Source: Chitinophaga cymbidii
Lineage (GTDB): Bacteria > Bacteroidota > Bacteroidia > Chitinophagales > Chitinophagaceae
DNA length: 64,000 bases
Direction: 5' to 3'
Assembly (NCBI RefSeq): GCF_007992715.1
Contig: NZ_BKAU01000001.1
Coordinates: 2,046,001-2,110,000, forward strand
The notes under the pieces were generated by a model. It was not told where the DNA came from. It saw only the letters and a program-made list of their open reading frames with translations, and made no database searches. Shown here piece by piece: positions 9,901 to 17,500 of this stretch (its first letter is position 1; every line of letters starts with the position of its first letter). A program made the position numbers and the translations under genes.

Positions 9901-10271
9901 TTATTGCCCACCAGCTTGGTCACCCCGCCGGTGTTCTGCCAGTCGATGCCGATGCCGATGTTGGACTGCTTGAATTCGCCGAAGTTGTTATACACCACAA
10001 TATTCACTTTCTGGCGAAAGGTAAATTCCATGAACTCCTCCATGGAAGGCAATTCTTTTTCCGCGGTCTGGGCTACATACTTGCCAAGTTCAAGTCCGTT
10101 CTGGGAGAAATAGGTATTAAAATGACGGGTCGTATAGAACCGCCATTTGAAATTCTTGAATTGGACCCTGTTCTGACCGAACTCCACTGTATTCGTTTGT
10201 GCCTGAACGCCTGACGTGCCAATCAATAGGATACCAAAGAAAAAGAATGACCTGGTAATAAATCGGTTCAT
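6903..10271 (-). CDS. Giant exported protein: peptidase-MA-like region, TolB-type propeller and BamA-like barrel
   Basis: This 1122-residue protein has a signal peptide (about 1-24). The N-terminal third resembles gluzincin (peptidase-MA-like) proteins, with PNWFTDGFIAYAA where active members have a P-W-x-x-E-G motif, and with IRQGIARVML at the place expected for HExxH. The metal ligands are therefore missing. The centre holds beta-propeller (PD40/TolB-like) repeats such as GIIYSSNRPS and FTFVSDANGINN. The C-terminal third has surface-antigen (Omp85-type) strands and ends in GVDF, an outer-membrane barrel signature. Such proteins are often labelled TolB-like in this phylum. The role is unknown. 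Confidence 0.8.
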   Translation of the reverse strand: MNRFITRSFFFFGILLIGTSGVQAQTNTVEFGQNRVQFKNFKWRFYTTRHFNTYFSQNGLELGKYVAQTAEKELPSMEEFMEFTFRQKVNIVVYNNFGEFKQSNIGIGIDWQNTGGVTKLVGNKLLVYFDGDHEHLRKQIRQGIARVMLETLLFGEDIGEFAGNAVLIDFPNWFTDGFIAYAAENWNAKLDEELKAIMVSGKYRTFNQLAYDKPLLAGQAFWYYVEEKYGKDAVPYLMYITRINRGLKKGFEQVLRMKPKDAQKDFMIHTLRRYQEDNRRRRQVTRGTGVISNEVTKKTDYYRYQANPKNNTYAVIKYTKGLYQVEINQGWRTNKVLLKSGVRQLTSKLDPNYPLLAWNQKGNRLAVIYEHEGKNKLLVYDLITKIKIRQDLPQFDRVIDMKYFFEFDNSLLLSAVKNGHTDIFTYSISNGKTDQITNDVYDDLDPSFVAFPGKSGIIYSSNRPSPKARSADTVLPHNNYNVFLIDNWNKSSEKQISQLTDLKYGNARMPVQYNTTHFTFVSDANGINNRYAGFFKAERAGVDSLFFVGAEILHNPDQQELDSALADYGATAPDSMQVITITNDSTYVFPITNYQYGIRESRIAGDQGLVSEVIQVGDYKRLYKLKVDTNTLRRRNVTARPTRFMARKMREDSIKMGLPDYYQKDTAQKQDDFFQSEFANEPVDSSVLAQEMEPEPKEPPILKSARLSNYKLRFSSDYLVAQLDNSVLMNRYQPFGGRPSSPIRLTDPVNGMIRIGVSDLMEDYKFNGAFRVPSGLDGSEYMFSFSYLKKRFDYKLTYYRKVDKGELGVQIDNSYIGYPVKNKTNIYQAEIRYPFDVVRSLRLTVGMRTDDLDILANDELSLKEPNYKETYALGRLEYVHDNTLNPAINIYKGTRYKVYADLMSQISGNRNALFNENVPKGKFTYNMGVDFRHYVEIKRNFIWATRFAADVSWGSRKLIYFLGGVDNWMFTPSIHTNTPMNRDNYAYQTLAVNMRGYKQNIKNGNNVMLMNTELRLPVFTTFIDKPINSAFLRNFQLTTFVDIGTAWNQKLSFKDANYTTYTSEDGITVRIKEGFLGPFVGGYGFGARTTLLGYFARFDAGWPMTGFFRGKPMLYFALGVDF

Positions 10272-10328
10272 ACGGAAAGTATTGATAATATTGTGTTCTG
10301 AATTAAAATTAGCAAAAATCGGTCAACA

Positions 10329-10991
10329 ATGTTTGAAATCAAATATTTCACGGTTAATCCCCTTCAGGAAAACACGTACGTTCTTATAAACGGTAAAAAG
10401 GAGTGTATCATTATAGATCCGGGCTTTTATTATCAAAATGAACGGGAGGAGTTCCTGCAATTTATACGGGATAACGGGCTGACCGTTGCCCGTCTGCTGA
10501 ATACCCATTGTCACCTGGACCATATTTTTGCCAATAACCTGGTAGCGAAGACGTTCGGGGTGGGGCTGGAGATTCACCGGAAAGACCAGGTGGTGCTGGA
10601 CCGTTCCCCGCAGTCCGGGTTAATGTACAACCTGCCGTTTGAGCCGTCGCCGATGCCGAAAAGTTACCTGGAAGAGGGGGACAAGGTGGTGTTGGGGGAT
10701 GATGTGCTGGAGGTGCTGCTCACGCCCGGCCATTCTCCGGGCAGCATTTCCTTTTACTGTGCGGCTCAGCAGTTTGTGATCGCGGGGGATGTGCTGTTCC
10801 GCCAGAGTGTGGGGCGGTCCGATTTCCCGGGCGGCAACTTCGAAACCCTGGCCCGCAGCATCCGTGAAAAGCTTTACACCCTGCCGGACGAGGTAGTCGT
10901 TTACCCGGGGCATGGCCCTTCCACTACCATCGGGTTCGAGAAAGCGCATAACCCCTTCGTGCCGGAAGACCCGTCAACCCGCTTTGCGTAA
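10329..10991 (+). CDS. MBL-fold metal hydrolase, glyoxalase II-like
   Basis: This 220-residue cytoplasmic metallo-beta-lactamase-fold hydrolase resembles hydroxyacylglutathione hydrolases. The metal motif HCHLDH lies at about residues 61-66, a second ligand in TPGHSPGS, an aspartate in VIAGDVLF, and a final histidine in YPGHGPST. The protein is shorter than true glyoxalase II and lacks the C-terminal glutathione-binding domain, so the natural substrate is open. It is divergent from the barrel-protein gene with a 57-bp spacer. Confidence 0.9.
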   Translation: MFEIKYFTVNPLQENTYVLINGKKECIIIDPGFYYQNEREEFLQFIRDNGLTVARLLNTHCHLDHIFANNLVAKTFGVGLEIHRKDQVVLDRSPQSGLMYNLPFEPSPMPKSYLEEGDKVVLGDDVLEVLLTPGHSPGSISFYCAAQQFVIAGDVLFRQSVGRSDFPGGNFETLARSIREKLYTLPDEVVVYPGHGPSTTIGFEKAHNPFVPEDPSTRFA

Positions 10992-11005
10992 GTTGCCGGT
11001 TCTCA

Positions 11006-12487
11006 TTACGCTTTGCGCAACAGCAACCGCCTGAAATCCGCCCTTTCCATCCACAAAACAACAGCCCCATAAATCCCCAGGCCCGCCACACCGCAGGCAT
11101 GAACGATCCAGATACCCGGCTGCAGCGACCGGATGTAATGATGTACAAGGTAAATTCCCGCCGCCAGCGCGAGGTAGAACAGCACACGGGGAACATTATA
11201 CGGCACGGGGTAGTACTTCTGCCCAAGCAGGTAAGACGCCACCATCATAAAGGCATAACATATGAAAGTGGCCCATGCGGAGCCGGTATAGCTGAAGTAC
11301 GGTATCCACCAGATGTTCAGCAGGATGGTGATGACGGCTCCGCCGAGGGTGATGTAGGCGCCGGTCAGGTTCCGGTTGGTGAGCTTGTACCAGATGGAAA
11401 GGTTGTAGTAAATCCCGAGGAACACGGTGCCCATGGTCAGGATTGGCACAATGTTCAGCCCTTCCGCATATGCCGGGTCTTTACGGGTGATCAGCACTTT
11501 CCAGACATCCAGGAACAGCGATACCACGAGGAACACCGCCCCGCAGGTGAGGGTAAAGAACTTCATAACGCGGGCATAGGTGAAGCGCGCGTCCTCGTTT
11601 TTGCTTTGATTGAAGAAAAAGGGCTCGGCGCCCATCCGGAACGCCTGTATGAAAATGGTGATCAGCACCGCCAGTTTGTAATTCGCGCCGAAGATGCCCA
11701 GTTCCCTTAATTTCTCCTTGGCGGGCAGCATGGAAACCTTTGTATACACCAGCCTGCTCAGCATTTCATTGATCATGCCGCCGAACCCTACGATCACCAG
11801 CGGCATGCTGTAACGCATCACGTCGTTCCACAGCGCCTTGTCGAATGTCCAGCGGAACGCCGCCAGCTCCCGGTAGAGGAATACCAGGGCGAGGAAGCTG
11901 GCCAGCATATTGGCGATCAGGATGTACCCCACGCCGAAGGACATATCGTACCAGGCAAACAGCGGGTTGCCGGTGAACTTCGGGCAGATGACCAGGAAAA
12001 AGATGGTGAGCAGTATCTGGCTGACGATGGTGAGCACTTTCACCAGGGCATATTTGCGTGGCCGGCCTTCCTGCCGCAGTTTGGCGAACGGCAGCGTGGC
12101 GAGGGTATCGAAGAAAACGATCCAGCCCATGTAGATCACATAATCCGTTCGTCCTTCGATCTCCAGGAAATCCGTCAGTGGCCCCGCCCCCGCGAAGATC
12201 AGCAGGGTCAGCACCGAGGTGGACGCCAGCATGGAAATACAAAGCGTGTTGTAGAGCTTTGTTTTATCAGTTTGCTGTACAAACCGGAAATAGCTGGTCT
12301 CCAGCCCGTAAGTAAAAATAATGTTGAGAAAAGGGATGAATGCGTAGATCTGGGTGATCACGCCAAACTTTTCCGGCGCAAAAACGGCGGTGAAAAAAAG
12401 CTGGAGAATAAAGCCGAGGAACCGGGCTGCGATCGTGGGCAAACCATACCAGATAGTCTGACCCGCTAGTTTCTTGATACTTCCCAA
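11006..12487 (-). CDS. Polysaccharide/lipid-linked oligosaccharide flippase (Wzx/MATE-like)
   Basis: A 493-residue integral membrane protein with about 12-14 hydrophobic segments. It starts GSIKKLAGQTIWYGLPTIAA, the typical opening of polysaccharide biosynthesis export proteins, and has LIPxxF-like turns throughout. It would flip undecaprenyl-linked saccharides across the inner membrane. No glycosyltransferase cluster surrounds it, so the glycan is unknown. Downstream genes are convergent and no operon partner is visible on this strand. Confidence 0.88.
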   Translation of the reverse strand: MGSIKKLAGQTIWYGLPTIAARFLGFILQLFFTAVFAPEKFGVITQIYAFIPFLNIIFTYGLETSYFRFVQQTDKTKLYNTLCISMLASTSVLTLLIFAGAGPLTDFLEIEGRTDYVIYMGWIVFFDTLATLPFAKLRQEGRPRKYALVKVLTIVSQILLTIFFLVICPKFTGNPLFAWYDMSFGVGYILIANMLASFLALVFLYRELAAFRWTFDKALWNDVMRYSMPLVIVGFGGMINEMLSRLVYTKVSMLPAKEKLRELGIFGANYKLAVLITIFIQAFRMGAEPFFFNQSKNEDARFTYARVMKFFTLTCGAVFLVVSLFLDVWKVLITRKDPAYAEGLNIVPILTMGTVFLGIYYNLSIWYKLTNRNLTGAYITLGGAVITILLNIWWIPYFSYTGSAWATFICYAFMMVASYLLGQKYYPVPYNVPRVLFYLALAAGIYLVHHYIRSLQPGIWIVHACGVAGLGIYGAVVLWMERADFRRLLLRKA

Positions 12488-12507
12488 AACACGTAGTTTG
12501 TGCTAAA

Positions 12508-12909
12508 TTAATCGTTTCCAAATTGATTGCGGCGGTTGCTTTTCTTTTCGCTCAGCCGCTTTTTGAACTGCAGTCTTTTTTCGATCATCGCCTTCGTAGG
12601 TTTTACCTTGATGCGTTTTTTGGGGACGATCAGCGCCTGCTGCAACAGCCGGTTCATCTTTTTGATGACCTCCATTTTGTTCCCGAGCTGGCTGCGCTCC
12701 GTTTGCGACCGCACCTGCAGCAGCCCTTCCGCATTGAGCCGGTGGCCGAGCTTTTCCAGCAGCCGTGCTTTCTGCTCTTCCGTCAATATCACCGAAGCGG
12801 CTATATCAAAATAGCCTTCCACCATGGTTTCCACCTTGTTCACGTTCTGCCCGCCCTTACCGCCGCTGCGGGCGGTCCTGAATTTTATTTCCGATGATAC
12901 GTCCGGCAT
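12508..12909 (-). CDS. arfB: Alternative ribosome-rescue / peptidyl-tRNA hydrolase ArfB-like protein
   Basis: This 133-residue protein releases peptides from stalled ribosomes. The GGQ catalytic motif is at residues 19-21 in RSGGKGGQNVNK, as in class I release factors, and the C-terminus is a basic tail (KKRLSEKKSNRRNQF) that in ArfB enters the empty mRNA channel. The start at 12909 gives the standard ArfB length; a longer in-frame reading would run into the divergent dtd gene. It sits upstream of the flippase on the same strand with a 20-bp gap. Confidence 0.93.
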   Translation of the reverse strand: MPDVSSEIKFRTARSGGKGGQNVNKVETMVEGYFDIAASVILTEEQKARLLEKLGHRLNAEGLLQVRSQTERSQLGNKMEVIKKMNRLLQQALIVPKKRIKVKPTKAMIEKRLQFKKRLSEKKSNRRNQFGND

Positions 12910-13015
12910 AAAGCATTTCTTATCTTTAAACACAAATTTAACGGGATTACACGGAATATGTGAAAACGGGCATGGCAAATGCGGGATTTCCATCTGACCG
13001 TGCAAATATTGACAG

Positions 13016-13468
13016 ATGAAAACGGTGATACAAAGAGTCACAAATGCGGACGTTACGATCAATGGCGCGGTGAAGTCCGCCATACAGCAGGGATTGCTGG
13101 TATTGCTGGGAATAGAGGATGCGGATAACGCGGAAGACATCACCTGGCTCAGCAACAAGATCGTGAACCTGCGCATCTTCAACGACGAAAACGGTGTGAT
13201 GAACCGCAGCATACTGGAAGCCGGCGGAGACATTCTCCTGATCAGCCAGTTTACGCTTCATGCGTCGACGAAGAAAGGCAACCGCCCTTCCTACCTCAAA
13301 GCCAGCAAGCCCGATGTGGCCATCCCGCTGTATGAAAAAATGAAGCAGCAGCTGGAAGCCGATCTCGGCAAATCCGTTGGCACCGGGGAGTTCGGGGCGG
13401 ACATGAAAGTGTCCCTTTTGAACGACGGCCCCGTGACCATCATCATCGACACAAAGAACCGCGAATAA
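13016..13468 (+). CDS. dtd: D-aminoacyl-tRNA deacylase
   Basis: This enzyme removes D-amino acids and glycine mischarged on tRNA. The 150-residue length is standard. Family motifs are SQFTLHA at 77-83 and the Gly-cisPro motif NDGPVT at 136-141, with RVTNADVTI near the N-terminus. The ATG lies in a 20-base sequence, CAAATATTGACAGATGAAAA, that recurs exactly at the LytTR gene start at 57921. It is followed by the MazG-like gene after 19 bases, suggesting an operon, and a third quality-control gene (arfB) is divergent. Confidence 0.96.
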   Translation: MKTVIQRVTNADVTINGAVKSAIQQGLLVLLGIEDADNAEDITWLSNKIVNLRIFNDENGVMNRSILEAGGDILLISQFTLHASTKKGNRPSYLKASKPDVAIPLYEKMKQQLEADLGKSVGTGEFGADMKVSLLNDGPVTIIIDTKNRE

Positions 13469-13487
13469 TTCACGTTATCTAAAACAC

Positions 13488-13820
13488 ATGAACATGACCA
13501 TCAAAGAAGCCCAGGAGAAGGTGGACCAATGGATCAGGACCACCGGCGTACGTTATTTTTCGGAACTAACGAACATGGCTATACTAACCGAAGAAGTAGG
13601 AGAAGTGGCCCGGGTGATCGCGCGGCAGTACGGGGACCAGTCGTTTAAGGAATCGGAGAAAAAGAAGGAGCTGGCGGATGAACTGGCGGACGTGCTGTGG
13701 GTGCTGCTTTGCCTCGCCAACCAGACCGGCATCGACCTGACGGTGGCGCTGGAAAAGAATTTCGACAAGAAGACGGTACGCGACGCAAACCGCCATCGGG
13801 ATAATGAAAAGTTAAGATAA
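13488..13820 (+). CDS. MazG-like nucleotide pyrophosphohydrolase
   Basis: A 110-residue single-domain all-alpha NTP pyrophosphohydrolase. Metal-binding motifs are the EExxE of LTEEVGEVAR (about 33-42) and ELADELADVLWVL (about 62-74). Members hydrolyse non-canonical or excess nucleoside triphosphates. It follows dtd by 19 bases and probably shares its transcript, so both products clean up incorrect substrates. The substrate is not predictable from sequence. Confidence 0.92.
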   Translation: MNMTIKEAQEKVDQWIRTTGVRYFSELTNMAILTEEVGEVARVIARQYGDQSFKESEKKKELADELADVLWVLLCLANQTGIDLTVALEKNFDKKTVRDANRHRDNEKLR

Positions 13821-13874
13821 TAATCGATTTACAAGTGTTGTTTTAATTTAATACGACTTATCAAATTTCAAATT

Positions 13875-13882
13875 TATCTTTG
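13875..13882 (+). promoter_or_regulatory. -7 element TATCTTTG of glyS
   Basis: Exact TAnnTTTG match ending 7 bases before the glyS ATG (13890), so the transcript would be leaderless or nearly so. Confidence 0.55.
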
Positions 13883-13889
13883 CGCGACT

Positions 13890-15320
13890 ATGGCAACAGA
13901 TCAGAACAAGTTCCAGGCGATCATTTCGCACTGTAAAGAATACGGTTTCATTTTTCAATCCAGCGAGATATACGATGGTTTGAGCGCGGTATATGATTAT
14001 GGGCAGTATGGCGCGGAGCTGAAGAGAAACATCCGCGACTACTGGTGGAAGAGCATGACGCAAATGCATGAAAACATTGTAGGGATCGATTCCGCGATCT
14101 TCATGCACCCGACGATATGGAAAGCTTCCGGGCACGTGGATAATTTCAGCGACCCGATGATCGATAATAAAGACAGCAAGAAGCGCTACCGCGTGGACCA
14201 CCTGATCGAAGGTCATGCGGACACGCTGCCGGAACCGGCCAAAGCCGCGCTGATCCAGAAGATGGAAGACCTGCTGAAAGAGAACGACTACGCCGGATTA
14301 AAAACACTGATAGAAGAAGAGAAGATCAAATGTTCCGTAAGCGGCACCAGTAACTGGACGGAAGTACGGCAGTTCAACCTGATGTTCTCCACCCAGCTGG
14401 GCAGCGTAGCGGACGACGCCAGCGAAGTCTACCTACGCCCCGAAACAGCGCAGGGTATTTTCGTGAACTTTCTGAACGTGCAGAAGACCGGCCGCATGAA
14501 GATACCCTTTGGTATTGCGCAGGTGGGCAAGGCTTTCCGTAACGAGATCGTGGCGCGCCAGTTCGTATTCAGAATGCGCGAGTTCGAGCAGATGGAAATG
14601 CAGTTCTTTATCCGCCCCGGCACGCAACAGGAATGGTATGCATACTGGAAAGAGGAAAGGATGAAATGGCACAAGAGCCTGGGCCTGAAGCCGGAGAACC
14701 TGCAATACCACGATCACGTGAAGCTGGCGCACTACGCGGATGCGGCGGTGGATATTGAATATAATTTCCCGATAGGGTTTAAGGAGGTGGAGGGGATTCA
14801 TTCCCGTACGGATTTTGACCTGAGCCAGCATCAGAAATTTTCTGGTAAAAAAATGCAGTATTTCGATCCGGAAATCAATCAAAACTATATCCCTTATGTG
14901 ATAGAAACATCAATTGGTTTAGATCGCTGCTGCCTGATGATTTTAAGTGAAGCATACGAGGAAGAGGATTTAAGTACACCAGAAAAACAGGATAGCAGAG
15001 TTATCCTGAAATTCCCGGTGAAGTTAGCACCCATTAAACTTGCTATTTTCCCACTGACCAAAAGAGATGGCCTGCCGGAAATAGCAAAGGAACTAATGGC
15101 TGATTGCAAGAAGAATTTCTATTGCTTTTATGAAGAAAAAGATGCGATCGGCAAACGCTACCGCCGCCAGGACGCGATCGGTACGCCCTTCTGCGTAACG
15201 GTTGACCATCAGACCAAAGAAGACGGCACCGTTACCATCCGTCACCGTGACAGCATGGAGCAGGAGCGCATTCCGATGAGCAGTGTGAAGGAGCTGGTGA
15301 TGAAGGCGATGATGGATTAG
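13890..15320 (+). CDS. glyS: Glycine--tRNA ligase (dimeric class II type)
   Basis: Charges tRNA-Gly with glycine in the cytoplasm. The 476-residue length fits the alpha2 eukaryote/Bacteroidota-type enzyme. Class II motif 2 is visible in FRNEIVARQFVFRMREFEQ and motif 3 in the GLDR segment; a C-terminal anticodon-binding domain follows (KLAPIKLAIFPL onwards). The stretch of roughly 14830-15150 is visibly more AT-rich, with codons such as TTA, ATA and AGA that are rare in the flanking parts. The reading frame is intact. Confidence 0.97.
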   Translation: MATDQNKFQAIISHCKEYGFIFQSSEIYDGLSAVYDYGQYGAELKRNIRDYWWKSMTQMHENIVGIDSAIFMHPTIWKASGHVDNFSDPMIDNKDSKKRYRVDHLIEGHADTLPEPAKAALIQKMEDLLKENDYAGLKTLIEEEKIKCSVSGTSNWTEVRQFNLMFSTQLGSVADDASEVYLRPETAQGIFVNFLNVQKTGRMKIPFGIAQVGKAFRNEIVARQFVFRMREFEQMEMQFFIRPGTQQEWYAYWKEERMKWHKSLGLKPENLQYHDHVKLAHYADAAVDIEYNFPIGFKEVEGIHSRTDFDLSQHQKFSGKKMQYFDPEINQNYIPYVIETSIGLDRCCLMILSEAYEEEDLSTPEKQDSRVILKFPVKLAPIKLAIFPLTKRDGLPEIAKELMADCKKNFYCFYEEKDAIGKRYRRQDAIGTPFCVTVDHQTKEDGTVTIRHRDSMEQERIPMSSVKELVMKAMMD

Positions 15321-15377
15321 CTTATTACGTAGCACGAGTACAGAATTACCCATAAAAAGGTACAAATTTACCCATCG

Positions 15378-15410
15378 AATAGGTGTTTTAGGAATAAAAC
15401 ACCTATTTTT
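15378..15410 (+). terminator. Perfect 13-bp inverted repeat with GGAA loop and T-tract
   Basis: AATAGGTGTTTTA and its exact complement enclose a GGAA (GNRA-type) loop, followed by T residues. It lies 57 bases after glyS and only 8 bases before the ATPase start at 15416. It could end glyS, attenuate the ATPase gene, or act as an operator. Near-identical AATTACCCAT (15344) and AATTTACCCAT (15365) form a direct repeat just upstream. Confidence 0.6.
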
Positions 15411-15415
15411 GTTAC

Positions 15416-16654
15416 ATGTTTACCCGCTTTGCAAACCAGTCTATAGCAGATGCTTTAAAGGACACGCCCGTTGTTCTGATAACAGGCGCCCGGCAAACAG
15501 GGAAAAGTACGCTTTGCCGGCAGCTTGTGAAAGACGGGATTTTTAAAGGCGAATCTGTCACTTTGGATGACCCGGCCACGCTTGCTGCGGCGCTCGCCGA
15601 TCCATTGGGCTTTTTGCTGGATCTGGGCAAACACGTGATTATCGATGAGGTGCAAAGGGCTCCGGAATTGTTTTTAAGTATTAAGAAGCTGATAGACGAG
15701 GATAGAAAAGGGCGGCGAATTATCCTGACCGGATCAGCCGATGTTATGATGTTGCCTAAGGTAGCAGACTCACTGGCCGGACGTATAGAAATTTATCATC
15801 TTTGGCCGCTGGCACAAAGTGAAATTCACGGTAAACCATCCGGATTTCTAAAAACACTGGTTTCCAAGGATGCGCATTTTCCGAGCAGGAAAAGTAACTG
15901 GGAGCAAATTATACAAATCATCAAAGCCGGCGGATATCCCGAAGCTGTGCAGCGGGAAAGCGAGGCTCGCAGAGCAAAATGGTTTGAATCTTACATTATT
16001 GCGGTATTGCAAAAGGATATCAGGGACCTTGCCAATATTGAGGGGCTAACACAACTGCCTAACATTCTGCAGTTAATAGCAACGAGGGTTGGCAGCACGA
16101 TTAACCTTTCAGATATTGCCCGGCTCTCGGGAGTAAAAAATACCACTCTTCAACGATACACGGCACTTCTGGAGCAGGTTTTTCTGATCCTCAGAATACC
16201 CGCCTGGACGCCTAACGCAGAGGGGCAATTTGTAAAATCTCCCAAAATAGTCCTTAATGATACAGGACTTCTTTGCCACTTGAGAGGTGAAGGAGAGAGC
16301 CTGATCGAAAACAGAACAACGGCAGGAAGTTTTTTGGAGAATTTTGTGGTCATGGAAATCATTAAACAGCTGGGCTGGTTTGATGATTTCTTAAAACCGT
16401 ATCACTTTAGTATTCATAAGGGAGCTGAAGTGGACCTGGTGCTTGAAAATCGGAAAAAGCAACTTTACGGTATTGAAATAAAATCTACCGCAACAGTCCG
16501 GGAGAGTGACTTCAGAGGATTGAAGCGACTGGCTGAACTGGCGGGTGACAAATTTCAAAAAGGAATTGTACTTTATACAGGAGAACAAACGCTCGGAGGA
16601 TTTGGTGGAAAAAATCTGCATGCAGTGCCCGTTTCTGCATTGTGGGCACCCTAG
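15416..16654 (+). CDS. AAA-type ATPase with DUF4143 and C-terminal nuclease-like motif
   Basis: A 412-residue protein of the AAA_14/DUF4143 class. Walker A is GARQTGKST (24-32) and Walker B VIIDEVQ (about 74-80), with a sensor-like TGSAD further on. A winged-helix-like segment around LSDIARLSGVKNTTLQRY precedes DUF4143. Near residues 337-355, EVD, a 13-residue gap and EIK fit a PD-(D/E)xK fold. These ATPases are widespread, often multicopy and functionally uncharacterised. Composition is more AT-rich than the neighbours and the gene stands alone, which hints at acquisition by transfer. No toxin partner is visible. Confidence 0.88.
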   Translation: MFTRFANQSIADALKDTPVVLITGARQTGKSTLCRQLVKDGIFKGESVTLDDPATLAAALADPLGFLLDLGKHVIIDEVQRAPELFLSIKKLIDEDRKGRRIILTGSADVMMLPKVADSLAGRIEIYHLWPLAQSEIHGKPSGFLKTLVSKDAHFPSRKSNWEQIIQIIKAGGYPEAVQRESEARRAKWFESYIIAVLQKDIRDLANIEGLTQLPNILQLIATRVGSTINLSDIARLSGVKNTTLQRYTALLEQVFLILRIPAWTPNAEGQFVKSPKIVLNDTGLLCHLRGEGESLIENRTTAGSFLENFVVMEIIKQLGWFDDFLKPYHFSIHKGAEVDLVLENRKKQLYGIEIKSTATVRESDFRGLKRLAELAGDKFQKGIVLYTGEQTLGGFGGKNLHAVPVSALWAP

Positions 16655-16665
16655 CATTAACTACA

Positions 16666-17391
16666 TCACCCATACAACTCCAGATGCACATCATGCCGGT
16701 CATACCCCATCGCCTGAATCCGCTGCCGCGCTTCATCGATCATCGCTTTCCATCCGCATAAATAGAAATGCGCCGGCCGCTTGTCTGCCAGCAGCTCTTC
16801 GTACACGGCATGCACATATCCTTTTCTTCCCGCCCAGGAAGTATCTTCCTCCCGCGACAGGGTGGGGATGTACTGGAACCCCGGCATTTCCTGCTGCAAT
16901 TGCATCATTTCCGATTTATACAGCAGATCGCCTTCTTTCCGGGAACCGGATATCAGGTAAATATTGGGGTGTGGAATATCGTGCAGTTTGAGATGATGTA
17001 TCATGGAGCGGAACGGCGCGATGCCGGTGCCGGTGCAGATCAGGAAAAGGTCTTTTTCCATCTGATCAGGGAGAGTGAATTTTCCGAGGGGGCCTTGCAG
17101 CAGCAGTTCGCTTCCTTCCTTGATTTCCGTAAAAAGATAGGTGGAGCCGGCTCCGCCTTCCAGCAGCACGATCACCAGCTCGATCTCGTTGCTGCCATTG
17201 GGATGGGACGCAATGGAATAGCTCCGCCAACGCTTGTTTTTCTTTTCGTGGATCGGCAGGTCGAGGGTAATAAATTGTCCGGGTTTAAAATCGAACGTGG
17301 CTTTTTCGGGTACGCGAATCCAGAACCTTCTCGTGTTATGCGTCTCGTTCACAATCTTCGTGACCACGCCAGTATACCATTGTTCCAGCAT
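16666..17391 (-). CDS. Ferredoxin/flavodoxin--NADP reductase-like flavoprotein
   Basis: A 241-residue FAD/NAD(P)H oxidoreductase. The FAD motif RSYS is in KRWRSYSIASHP (about 57), the phosphate loop is GGAGSTYLF, and the NAD(P) site is TGTGIAPFRSM. CGWKAMIDEA near the C-terminus is the usual reductase ending. There is no iron-sulfur domain, so it probably exchanges electrons with ferredoxin or flavodoxin. The gene is monocistronic, convergent with the ATPase gene (11-bp spacing) and divergent from mfd. Confidence 0.9.
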   Translation of the reverse strand: MLEQWYTGVVTKIVNETHNTRRFWIRVPEKATFDFKPGQFITLDLPIHEKKNKRWRSYSIASHPNGSNEIELVIVLLEGGAGSTYLFTEIKEGSELLLQGPLGKFTLPDQMEKDLFLICTGTGIAPFRSMIHHLKLHDIPHPNIYLISGSRKEGDLLYKSEMMQLQQEMPGFQYIPTLSREEDTSWAGRKGYVHAVYEELLADKRPAHFYLCGWKAMIDEARQRIQAMGYDRHDVHLELYG

Positions 17392-17484
17392 GCAGCAGCG
17401 ATTTATGCATTATCATTCCCTTATCAGATCAGTATTTTATCAATTTACATAAAAAACTACAATATCGCTCATCCCAAAATGCAT

Positions 17485-17492
17485 TATCTTTG
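17485..17492 (+). promoter_or_regulatory. -7 element TATCTTTG of mfd
   Basis: Exact TAnnTTTG match ending 8 bases before the mfd ATG, implying a very short leader. Confidence 0.5.
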
Positions 17493-17500
17493 CATCCTTC

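Noticed and set aside
15321..16665. Insertion of a mobile element carrying the DUF4143 ATPase
   Set aside because: No transposase, no terminal inverted repeats and no target-site duplication could be found around the gene; the hairpin is on one side only.
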